Below, in pieces: positions 5,712 to 11,253 of a DNA stretch of 11,253 nucleotides. The notes beneath the pieces are model-generated. The model ran no database searches and had not been told where the DNA came from. It worked only from the letters and a program-made list of their open reading frames with translations. Positions within the stretch are counted from its first letter, which is position 1, and every line of letters starts with the position of its first letter. The position numbers and the translations under genes were made by a program. The stretch is from Blastocatellia bacterium (lineage in GTDB: Bacteria; Acidobacteriota; Blastocatellia; Chloracidobacteriales; JADJPF01): NCBI GenBank assembly GCA_016789295.1, contig JAEUQL010000077.1:1-11253 (forward strand), in the 5' to 3' direction.

Positions 5712-6347
5712 ATGGCAGATCAGGCTAAGATAGAGATCGAGTCTCAGGAAAAAATAGAGCGTGCTTTGGAAGAGGTCAGAAGACTTCTCTACGGTTTTGT
5801 TGAAGATACTATAAGTAGCAATAGAACGAGTAGAACAGACAGTAGAGAATCCCGCTACGGCGATGACTTTAATAGAGAGCTACTAAATGAGCTTGAAAAG
5901 AAGAACCATATATTTGAGCTTAGAGCTTTAGAGAGTGAAAAGCGTAGCACTATTTTGCAGAAGAAGTTTGTAGACATCAAAGCAAAGCTTGAGGCTGCAG
6001 AAAATGAGTTGGGGCAGTCGAAAGATAGGGTAATTATCACTGAAGCCAAAGCTGTTGAACTTGAATCACAGCTTGACAATGTAAAATCTGAGCTTATTTC
6101 TGCCACTATTCAAATGGAGGCTCTTCAGGTAGAAAACCAAGTCCTAAGAGCCAGAATGCAAGAGATAGAAGCCGTGCAGATCGAGACCGAACGCAAAGCT
6201 TCAGAGGCAGAAACAAAGGCAGTAGATCTACAAGCCAAGCTTCAGGAAGCAGAAAGAAGGGCTGAAGAGGCCGAGGAACGTGCAATAAGTATCTACAAGA
6301 ACGTCACTGAAAAGATCCGGGAACTACAGTCGAAGAAAAATTCCTAA
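5712..6347 (+). CDS. long coiled-coil protein of unknown function (211 aa)
   Basis: The start is uncertain. The first ATG in frame is 5712, but it has no close SD. A TTG at 5682 would add 10 residues, and GGAGAAGG near 5686-5693 suits neither. From about residue 45 to the end the protein is almost unbroken coiled coil with hydrophobic residues in heptads (for example LLNELEKKNHIFELRALE and LEAAENELGQSKDRV). It is rich in E, K, A and R, with repeated A-E-x-K-A patterns near 165-195. There is no signal peptide, membrane segment or enzymatic motif. The N-terminal 35 residues could form a separate short helical head. Such proteins are structural or scaffold-like (filaments, polar or division-linked tethers), but nothing here identifies a partner. 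Its stop overlaps the stop of the convergent lipoprotein gene by 4 bp. A homology search would be unreliable because coiled coils match each other by composition. Confidence 0.75.
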   Translation: MADQAKIEIESQEKIERALEEVRRLLYGFVEDTISSNRTSRTDSRESRYGDDFNRELLNELEKKNHIFELRALESEKRSTILQKKFVDIKAKLEAAENELGQSKDRVIITEAKAVELESQLDNVKSELISATIQMEALQVENQVLRARMQEIEAVQIETERKASEAETKAVDLQAKLQEAERRAEEAEERAISIYKNVTEKIRELQSKKNS

Positions 6348-6856
6348 TTGGTTTTGAAGAAATCTATAAAGTCTGCTTGAAACTGTTTGTACTCTTGCTC
6401 AGAGAGTGTAGTCACATTTACACGATTTATCCCACCTATGGAGCCAAAGACTGCTACTATGAAATTTTCTGATATAAAAGCTCTGCCCAAATTTTCAGTG
6501 TAGGTTGAGTTGACCTTGGCAAAGTTTTCTCCCGCTTTCTCTGCATTCTCATATCTCAAGATCAGATAGCCAACATTCTTATCATCCCTTATGTTTGCAG
6601 ACTCTTCGGAGTTGAAAAGCCTAATCCTAGTTGCTTTAAGCTCCTGTAGTTTCCAACCTTTGCTCTTCAAGTACCCATAGAGCTTTTCTACTGTTCTGCT
6701 ATCTTTGGCTGGTTTTCCAGGCTTTCCTAATTCCTCTGTTATAGGAGTTTTTGTTATCTCCATAGGAGGTTTCTGAACAGGTGCATTCTGTTTACTGTTT
6801 GAGCATCCTTGTAAAAAAAGAAGTGTTACAAATAGTGCAAGAAAATATCTCTTCAT
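6344..6856 (-). CDS. lipoprotein of unknown function (170 aa)
   Basis: The ATG is preceded by TTGGAG with 5 nt spacing. Residues 1-17 are a lipoprotein signal (MKR, a hydrophobic run to F14) followed by the lipobox L-Q-G-C with C18 as the lipidated residue, so the product is exported and membrane-anchored. Residues 19-50 form a Pro/Lys-rich tether. The remaining 120 residues look like one alpha/beta domain: helix VEKLYGYLKSKGW, strands around KATRIRLF and GYLILRYE, helix NAEKAGENFAKV, and strands FISENFIVAVFGS. The pattern resembles small extracytoplasmic domains of many unassigned lipoproteins; I do not recognise a family. S-N at positions 19-20 gives no clear Asp+2 inner-membrane retention signal. 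It converges on the coiled-coil gene, with the stop codons overlapping. Confidence 0.8.
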   Translation of the reverse strand: MKRYFLALFVTLLFLQGCSNSKQNAPVQKPPMEITKTPITEELGKPGKPAKDSRTVEKLYGYLKSKGWKLQELKATRIRLFNSEESANIRDDKNVGYLILRYENAEKAGENFAKVNSTYTENLGRAFISENFIVAVFGSIGGINRVNVTTLSEQEYKQFQADFIDFFKTN

Positions 6857-6888
6857 CTCTACTCCAAATATAAAACCAAATAGTATGA

Positions 6889-6918
6889 ATTCTAAAACTT
6901 TGATGTCTACTGCATCAA
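6889..6918 (-). promoter_or_regulatory. candidate promoter for the lipoprotein gene
   Basis: On the minus strand TTGATG (6913-6918) and TAGAAT (6889-6894) are 18 bp apart, with the start codon about 33 bp beyond. The -35 overlaps the stop codon of the upstream Nudix gene. The same TTGATG and CATCAA (6900-6905) could instead pair as a weak terminator stem followed by AGTTTT; the two readings compete. Confidence 0.35.
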
Positions 6919-7646
6919 CAAGTCACTACAGGCTTTGTATCTAACAGAAGTCTCAGAATGTGGTGTGTTCGTGCTGGCTTGGTCAAGCGCAGAGCATCGC
7001 CAATAGTTACCCACTTTCCTTCAATAAATCCTTCTGCACGGTTTACGTTGACCTGCTGTTCACCTTCAAACTGCATTGCATAGTAGCTAACGCGCTTATA
7101 GACAATTTTTTTGTTTTCGACAACAAAATAGCCCTCTCGACCAATAAATCTAACTACCTTAAGAAGGTCTATTCCAGTCTCTTCTCTGACTTCTCTTATA
7201 GCTGTGCGCCTTCGTGTTTCATCGGGTTTTCTACGGCCTTTTGGCAAAACCCACTTCAGTTTTCTTCCTTCTCGCTTAAGTAGAAGCAGGATAGCCTCTT
7301 CCTTTTCATCACGAAATACGACACCTCCTGCAGCATCGACTTTCTGCAGATTTTCATATCTGCCAGGTAGCTTGCGGCAAGATACAGTCTCTAGAAAAAG
7401 AGTATCGGCTCGGTAGCCACGCTTGGTTATCCAGAACTTTGCTCCCAACCTCAGTGCTTCCCAAACAGAGACTCGAAGTAGAATAGACTGAGGTTTTCGC
7501 AAACGTCGCAGTTGCTGTGTCTTTTCTGTGAAGACCAGACCAGAACTTGCTGCAAAGCATAGCTTCTTTTCTTGTAGAAGCTGTCGCATCTGTTTGCGGG
7601 TCAAGGCACAGTAGAGCCAAGAAGGAAGATTTTGCGGGTGTAGCAC
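6915..7646 (-). CDS. Nudix hydrolase with a degenerate KptA/Tpt1-like N-terminal region
   Basis: The Nudix domain spans about residues 104-235 (numbered from the GTG at 7646). Its box G-x5-E-x7-R-E-V-x-E-E-x-G-I is complete at 137-159, with the metal-binding glutamates in REVREETGI. Such enzymes hydrolyse nucleoside diphosphates linked to another group (ADP-ribose, dinucleotides, NTPs). Residues 8-88 are extra: LPSWLYCALTRKQMRQLL, then ILLRVSVWEAL, GAKFWIT and ADTLFLETV. They follow the C-terminal (ADP-ribosyltransferase) half of KptA/Tpt1 RNA 2'-phosphotransferase (LYHGTS..., V-x-V-x-x-A...G-x-x-F). The HGT motif is CAL here, so that half is probably not catalytic. Start: the GTG at 7646 has no SD, while a strong GGAGG (7677-7681) sits 6 nt before an in-frame ATA at 7668-7670. 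The fusion is seen; its biochemical meaning is inferred. Confidence 0.85.
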   Translation of the reverse strand: MLHPQNLPSWLYCALTRKQMRQLLQEKKLCFAASSGLVFTEKTQQLRRLRKPQSILLRVSVWEALRLGAKFWITKRGYRADTLFLETVSCRKLPGRYENLQKVDAAGGVVFRDEKEEAILLLLKREGRKLKWVLPKGRRKPDETRRRTAIREVREETGIDLLKVVRFIGREGYFVVENKKIVYKRVSYYAMQFEGEQQVNVNRAEGFIEGKWVTIGDALRLTKPARTHHILRLLLDTKPVVTC

Positions 7647-7667
7647 TAGATTAGAACGCGGAACCGT

Positions 7668-7681
7668 TATAGCAAGCCTCC
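7668..7681 (-). promoter_or_regulatory. strong SD site in front of an ATA codon, Nudix gene
   Basis: On the minus strand GGAGG (7677-7681), within TTGGAGG, is 6 nt before ATA (7668-7670), in frame with the Nudix gene and open through to the GTG at 7646. No ATG/GTG/TTG lies at the usual spacing. Either AUA is the start, or the true start is the distant GTG. Confidence 0.4.
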
Positions 7682-7700
7682 AACTGTAATTAAGGCTAAA

Positions 7701-7730
7701 TATATATCACGCCAGCTTCCAGTTAGACAA
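7701..7730 (-). promoter_or_regulatory. extended -10 promoter for the Nudix gene
   Basis: On the minus strand TTGTCT (7725-7730), an 18-bp spacer and TATATA (7701-7706), preceded by TG-A (7707-7709), form an extended -10 promoter. The predicted transcript start near 7694 lies just upstream of the GGAGG at 7677-7681, supporting translation from near 7670. Confidence 0.45.
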
Positions 7731-7732
7731 TT

Positions 7733-7757
7733 GTTCTGTATATATCTTGGTCAGAAC
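7733..7757. promoter_or_regulatory. inverted repeat GTTCTG-N13-CAGAAC, possible operator
   Basis: GTTCTG (7733-7738) and CAGAAC (7752-7757) are perfect 6-bp inverted halves 13 bp apart, directly upstream of the -35 of the Nudix promoter and 30 bp before a TTGACA on the plus strand (7787). It could serve either direction. Confidence 0.35.
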
Positions 7758-7796
7758 TTTGCACAGACAGAAATATACTCTAGAGGTTGACACATG

Positions 7797-7825
7797 TTGC
7801 AATGAGAAACAATGCGGTTTATATT
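7797..7825 (+). promoter_or_regulatory. promoter for tRNA-Thr
   Basis: TTGCAA (7797-7802) and TATATT (7820-7825) are separated by 17 bp. The predicted start near 7832 leaves a 14-nt leader before the mature tRNA at 7846. A consensus TTGACA at 7787-7792 has no -10 at the right distance. Confidence 0.5.
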
Positions 7826-7845
7826 AGCTGAAAATTATAGAATCC

Positions 7846-7918
<73 letters not shown>

Positions 7919-8040
7919 TAAACCCTTGCATCAAAGCCAAGTTAGCTGTCAGACTTGCAGTGTAAAATATCCTCTACAACAAATTACTTCCTACATTGTT
8001 GCTATCAATAAGGCTTGAAGTGCCTGTTTGCAATGCTAGT

Positions 8041-8070
8041 AGGTGTGAAAAATTTTCTCTAGACCTTTTT
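8041..8070 (+). terminator. candidate terminator downstream of tRNA-Thr
   Basis: AGGT (8041-8044) can pair with ACCT (8063-8066), with an inner GAAA/TTTC stem around 8047-8057, and the stem runs directly into TTTTT (8066-8070). The structure is weak (A+T-rich inner stem), but the position and U-run fit an end of the tRNA transcript. Confidence 0.4.
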
Positions 8071-8077
8071 GATAACG

Positions 8078-8086
8078 TGCTATAAT
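8078..8086 (+). promoter_or_regulatory. perfect extended -10 promoter element
   Basis: TG-C-TATAAT at 8078-8086 is a perfect extended -10. No good -35 is seen near 8058-8063, but extended -10 promoters can work without one. Predicted start is near 8093. The next gene start is over 830 bp downstream, so any transcript would begin with a long non-coding stretch. Confidence 0.5.
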
Positions 8087-8092
8087 GGCACC

Positions 8093-8831
8093 TGGTTCGT
8101 AGGTAAAATCCAGTTATAGCAGAACTGATTTGAAAACACTGTAAATTACTGCAAAGATGAGAAAACAGAGAAGCAGAACGACAGTCATTTACAATGGAAT
8201 ACTCTAAGCAGTGCTCAAACAAAGAAAATTCTGCAGTAGAAAAAGCTAGGGTAGTGCTAGAAAAAGTTAGAAAACTAGAGTAGTAATACTTCTAGAATCC
8301 CAATAGATGATGCTGGGAGTTTGCAAAGAACTACAGTCTTGCAGAAGCATAGACATCTTCACAAACAGAGCAAGGTGTAGGCAACTTCCAAAAATAAGTT
8401 GGCCAGTTGCTAGCAATCAAACAGACAAAAGTAGATAGCAGTTTATTCACAACTGCTGCAAAATGTGCTGAATTAGGGATGCTTGAAGACAAGTCGGCAG
8501 GTACTAGTAGGCTATTGCCCCACACGATACATCATCAGAACTGCAGCAAGTTACTAGGTCAGGATTAGATGACATAATTGTTCATTCTTAATAAATTGCA
8601 GCTTATCACAGTGCTGCAAAAAACTTCTAGCAAAGGGTAGACTAGCACAGGTAGGTGATGTCTCTACACTAGAAGCTCTAATACACAAGGATAGTGTGTA
8701 CACTTTTGCCTGTACATTTCAGGGAAAGTGTAAACAGTGATGAAGATCTATATAAAAACTATATTAAGTAAGAAGATATATTGAGTCTTTGTATTTTAAT
8801 TATTTTACAGTAAAGCAGCATTGAGCTGCTT
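8093..8831 (+). ncRNA. candidate structured non-coding RNA locus (gene-free, stem-loop-rich)
   Basis: No open frame in this interval has an SD, plausible composition or recognisable motif. Instead, perfect or near-perfect stems follow one another: GGCAACTT with AAGTTG(G)CC (8380-8404), palindrome TTGCTAGCAA (8407-8416), AGCAGTT/AACTGCT (8437-8457), TTGCAGC/GCTGCAA (8596-8619), ACACTTT..CCTG/CAGG..AAAGTGT (8700-8731) and AAGCAGC/GCTGCTT (8813-8831), plus TTCTAGAA (8290-8297) and TACTAGTA (8502-8509). By hand count CTAG occurs about 12 times between 8035 and 8670, far denser than elsewhere in the window. It is entered by an extended -10 at 8078 and lies downstream of a tRNA. It could instead be decayed coding DNA or a long 5' leader of the 8929 gene. 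The call depends on folding and conservation that I could not test. Confidence 0.35.
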
Positions 8832-8928
8832 CCTGGGAGCGGTGCTGTTTGGTGTTAGCCTTTGATCCACAGCTAAAAAATTGTGTCACCAGTTGTTACC
8901 AAACGATGCTTGCTGCAAAGGAGTTATT

Positions 8929-10614
8929 ATGGATAATGGTTCAATAGTCAAGCCTTTTATAGCTATAGTGGCACTTTTGGGTCTAGTTAGTGTAGTGCTC
9001 TCTGTTCTATCTCCCAACTATCCACTTGCTATTTTTGTGGTACTCGTTTCTGTTGGAATAATAGCGATACTACTGACTGCACAGAAGATTTTGGCTGGCA
9101 TTGCAGAGACCAGAGAGAGTTTGGAGTCTTTCAGCAGAGAAAGTAGAGTTAGCATACCTCTTTCAGCAACCGTACCTAATGCCAACATTTCAGAAACATC
9201 TCCACAAGCTTCTAAGCAGCTTTTGGATTCAGCCGTTGGTGTGAGTTCGTCTGCAAAAACTACAGACAATGTAGAAACTTCCGCGCCAGCCACTTTTTCT
9301 AAACAGGAGACACCTGGAGCAGAGGCGGCTTTAGACAAAAACGATTATGCTGACCTTTTTACTCCTCCAGCAAGTGTCACAAGACCACAGCCATCAAAAA
9401 AGGCAGCCAGGAAAAACTATAAAACTTTTTCTGGGCTTCAATTGTCAGGAGAAGGTTTTGCTCCTGTTTCCAGCAGCATTGCACCCACCACGAAACTACC
9501 ACCTGTTTCGGATAGTAAGCAGGATTCAACAGGTGTTGGTGTGGCATCAAAGCCCAGTGAAATTGAAGAGCAGGACGTGGAATTTGAGAGAACTCTTGAC
9601 CAGACAAGCCAAATGAGGACTGCCGCTCCTCCCCACATTGCTCTGCAACGAACAGACGCATTTGCATCTTTATCGACAGAAGAAGAGGCTGTTGAGGCAA
9701 CCGAAGATATAGGTGTCACTACACAATCGTTTCTCCCTTCAGAACTCCAAGGCAGAGGTAGCGGTCACACGCCGGGTGAAGCTCCTCTAGCAACGAATGG
9801 TGCCGTGAAAGTAGGGGAAGAGAAGCAAACACCAAAATCGAAAGCAAGTCGTAGGAGATACAGCACATTTGCAGGTCTTCCTTTAACAGAAGATCCAAAC
9901 TTGCTGCCACCTCGCGATCCAATGCAGAACTTTGCACCACCTCAACCACCTCCACCGCCAGTGGTGAAACAGAAAGAGCGCAAACGATACAGCACATTTG
10001 CAGGTCTTCCTTTGGGTGACAAGAGTGGAATGCCTCCACTAACGAAGAATTTAGGAACCCCTTCACTACCACAGCCGAGTACGCTTCAGCTTCCCAAGTC
10101 GGAGCCAGTAACCGCACCTACTTCTCTATCTTCTACAAGCTCGCTTGGATCGGGTAGCTCTGCTCAAACAGCAGGTCTCAGCAAAGAGCCATCTTTGCCA
10201 ACAGGAGTTACTAAATCTTCTTCAGCAATATCTAGTCAACCTACCAAGCCCGACCAGCCGGCACTTGAGAGACCTGCAGAACAGAAGAAGAAGCGGTATC
10301 AAACTTTTATGGGACTTTCTCTTTCAAAGACGCCACCTTCTTTGAAACAACTTGAAGATCCTTTGGACAGAGTTGATCCACCTCCAACACCTTCTGGAGC
10401 ATATGGTGCTGCTGCAAGTCCAACTTATGGACAGCCAAAACCTGCACCACCACCGCCACCATCCCTTCAAGCTACTCTTAACAAAGGGCAGACAGGAAAT
10501 CTGGTGGATGGTTTCTGTTCTCTCTGTGGGAGTCCACAGGCAGCAAGTAATCTTGAAGATACACTTTCAACACCAGAGTTTTGCTGGTATTGTGGTGGAA
10601 AACTGAGAATGTAG
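8929..10614 (+). CDS. membrane-anchored Pro/Ser-rich protein with four Y-x-T-F-x-G-L-x-L repeats and C-terminal zinc ribbon
   Basis: The start is the ATG at 8929-8931 with AAGGAG (8918-8923) 5 nt upstream; 561 aa. Two N-terminal transmembrane helices form a hairpin: about residues 9-28 (around FIAIVALLGLVSVVL) and 31-50 (around LAIFVVLVSVGIIAILL). The rest, about 490 residues, is low-complexity and disordered, rich in Pro, Ser, Thr and Ala with poly-Pro runs near 338-345 and 506-511. Four basic-plus-motif repeats stand out: RKNYKTFSGLQL (161-172), RRRYSTFAGLPL (308-319), RKRYSTFAGLPL (351-362) and KKRYQTFMGLSL (454-465). The chain ends in a zinc ribbon with CSLC (C530, C533) and CWYC (C552, C555). 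I do not recognise the family. The architecture suggests a membrane tether presenting several short linear docking motifs to a partner; the central Thr/Ser residues could be kinase sites. Both are inference. Confidence 0.85.
   Translation: MDNGSIVKPFIAIVALLGLVSVVLSVLSPNYPLAIFVVLVSVGIIAILLTAQKILAGIAETRESLESFSRESRVSIPLSATVPNANISETSPQASKQLLDSAVGVSSSAKTTDNVETSAPATFSKQETPGAEAALDKNDYADLFTPPASVTRPQPSKKAARKNYKTFSGLQLSGEGFAPVSSSIAPTTKLPPVSDSKQDSTGVGVASKPSEIEEQDVEFERTLDQTSQMRTAAPPHIALQRTDAFASLSTEEEAVEATEDIGVTTQSFLPSELQGRGSGHTPGEAPLATNGAVKVGEEKQTPKSKASRRRYSTFAGLPLTEDPNLLPPRDPMQNFAPPQPPPPPVVKQKERKRYSTFAGLPLGDKSGMPPLTKNLGTPSLPQPSTLQLPKSEPVTAPTSLSSTSSLGSGSSAQTAGLSKEPSLPTGVTKSSSAISSQPTKPDQPALERPAEQKKKRYQTFMGLSLSKTPPSLKQLEDPLDRVDPPPTPSGAYGAAASPTYGQPKPAPPPPPSLQATLNKGQTGNLVDGFCSLCGSPQAASNLEDTLSTPEFCWYCGGKLRM
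9857..10013 (+). repeat. exact 28-bp direct repeat encoding two of the Y-S-T-F-A-G-L-P-L motifs
   Basis: Positions 9857-9884 and 9986-10013 are identical over 28 bp, 129 bp (43 codons) apart. The flanking bases differ, and the other two motif copies in the gene (near 9409 and 10290) are diverged at the DNA level. Confidence 0.9.
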
Positions 10615-10650
10615 CAAGGGGTGCTTAGGGTTACTAACTCAAGGTCAGAA

Positions 10651-10678
10651 TTGACTTTCACAGTCTAGGCTGTATAAT
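10651..10678 (+). promoter_or_regulatory. near-consensus sigma-70 promoter for the sigma-factor gene
   Basis: TTGACT (10651-10656) and a perfect TATAAT (10673-10678) are 16 bp apart. The predicted start near 10685 leaves about 42 nt before the ATG at 10727. This is the best promoter in the window, and it separates the sigma gene from the upstream membrane-protein gene. Confidence 0.8.
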
Positions 10679-10726
10679 CACCTTCTATTTGCACAAGACC
10701 AATAGAACCCTCATTGCGAGTGCCTT

Positions 10727-11253
10727 ATGGGACAAGCCTTAAACTTTGAGGAAGATAGAGATGAGCTTATCGAGCGTTACCTACCTTATGTGCGGTCGAT
10801 TGCTCAGACTATTGTCTCTAAGTTGCCAGCACAAATTGATATAAACGATCTTATAGGCTATGGCCGTATAGGGTTGATAGAAGCTGTTGAACGATATGAC
10901 CGAACTCGTGGAGTAAGCTTTAAAACCTTTGCATACTACCGGATCAAAGGGGCTATATATGATGGCTTGCGCCAAATAGGATGGTTTTCGCGATCAGAGT
11001 TTGCGCGCATAAGATTTGAGCAGAGTGCAAACGACTTAATGAACAGCTACACTGATTCAAGCAGTGAAGGGCGTCGCGGTTCGGTCGAGGATGAGGTAAA
11101 AGAAGTTGAAGAGATATTTTCTGGCATAGTCTCTGCATATATGCTTTCTCTGGAATCAGAGGCTATAAACTTGCCAGAAAATGGCTCTACTCCTGATCAG
11201 GCATATGAAAGTAAAGAGTATAGCGAGATAATTCGTCAAGCTGTGTCTCAGTT
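10727..11253 (+). CDS. FliA/WhiG-type sigma-70 family RNA polymerase sigma factor (3' truncated by window)
   Basis: 175 codons are visible, running off the window end without a stop. Region 2 is clear at about residues 15-90: DLIGYGRIGLIEAVERYD (41-58) for 2.1/2.2 core binding, then RGVSFKTFAYYRIKGAIYDG (61-80) and LRQIGWFSRSE for 2.3/2.4, with the R-x-K-G-A-x-x-D-x-L-R pattern typical of the sigma-28/WhiG group. Residues 92-160 (region 3) are acidic and much less conserved-looking. Region 4 should begin near SEIIRQAVSQ at the edge. These factors direct RNA polymerase to flagellar, sporulation or stress promoters in different lineages; nothing here says which. The ATG at 10727 is the first sensible start, but its SD is weak (GAG near 10718). 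An FliA-like protein would normally be about 240 aa, so roughly a quarter is missing. Confidence 0.9.
   Translation, partial: MGQALNFEEDRDELIERYLPYVRSIAQTIVSKLPAQIDINDLIGYGRIGLIEAVERYDRTRGVSFKTFAYYRIKGAIYDGLRQIGWFSRSEFARIRFEQSANDLMNSYTDSSSEGRRGSVEDEVKEVEEIFSGIVSAYMLSLESEAINLPENGSTPDQAYESKEYSEIIRQAVSQ

Noticed and set aside
7736..7757. CTGTATATAT as a LexA box
   Set aside because: Only the left half resembles CTGT-N8-ACAG; the right half-site is absent at the required spacing.
7974..8222. Minus-strand 82-codon open frame downstream of the tRNA
   Set aside because: No SD, no recognisable domain, overlaps the terminator-like hairpin and the extended -10 element.
8194..8283. 29-codon plus-strand frame starting M-E-Y-S-K
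   Set aside because: No SD, very short, and the downstream frames are broken by many stops, so neither a small gene nor a readable pseudogene could be supported.
8443..8451. TTATTCACA as a DnaA box / replication origin
   Set aside because: It is a single match to TTATNCACA with no cluster, no dnaA/dnaN neighbours, and it is part of a local stem-loop.
8331..8525. Minus-strand 64-codon open frame in the non-coding region
   Set aside because: GTG start without an SD, no motif, odd composition; it runs through several stem-loops.
8573..8740. Stop-free plus-strand stretch ending near 8740, possible pseudogene remnant
   Set aside because: No start codon or SD in position and no recognisable family; it contains the strong hairpin at 8700-8731.

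Overview
This looks like a chromosomal (or large-replicon) segment of a Gram-negative-type bacterium. The evidence is a lipoprotein signal, a secreted lytic-transglycosylase-like protein, frequent GTG/TTG starts with good Shine-Dalgarno (SD) sites, and a FliA/WhiG-type sigma factor. The lineage cannot be fixed from sequence alone. The ParA plus repeat-bearing HTH gene arrangement reminds me of Acidobacteriota-like genomes, but that is a weak impression.

Layout. (1) 103-408: a small unknown + strand gene. (2) 413-3149, minus strand: a four-gene operon reading MerR-like regulator, ParA ATPase, winged-helix/DnaD-like replication or segregation protein, and small zinc-ribbon protein. No ParB is present. 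The third gene carries two clusters of a dyad-symmetric element, GAGCNNGCTC, mostly spaced 15 bp apart and kept across two reading frames. This suggests DNA binding sites embedded in the gene. An A+T-rich region with 20-bp direct repeats lies upstream of the operon. (3) 3392-4771 minus: exported SLT-like protein. 5072-5452 minus: zinc-ribbon plus Tudor/CarD-like small protein. (4) 5712-6347 plus: coiled-coil protein, ending in overlap with a convergent lipoprotein gene (6344-6856 minus). Next comes a Nudix hydrolase with a degenerate KptA/Tpt1-like N-terminus (6915-7646 minus).

(5) 7846-7918: tRNA-Thr(CGT) with three non-Watson-Crick pairs where the acceptor and T stems meet. It is followed by about 1 kb with no convincing gene, rich in stem-loops and CTAG, and entered by an extended -10 promoter. 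This is a candidate structured non-coding RNA locus. (6) 8929-10614 plus: a membrane-anchored, Pro/Ser-rich protein with four copies of a Y-x-T-F-x-G-L-x-L motif and a C-terminal zinc ribbon. (7) 10727 to the window end: a FliA/WhiG-like sigma factor with its own near-consensus promoter, cut by the window edge.

The strongest leads are the frame-independent iterons inside the parA-linked gene, the structured non-coding region after the tRNA, and the repeat-motif membrane protein. All functional statements come from reading motifs by eye; no database search or folding was run.
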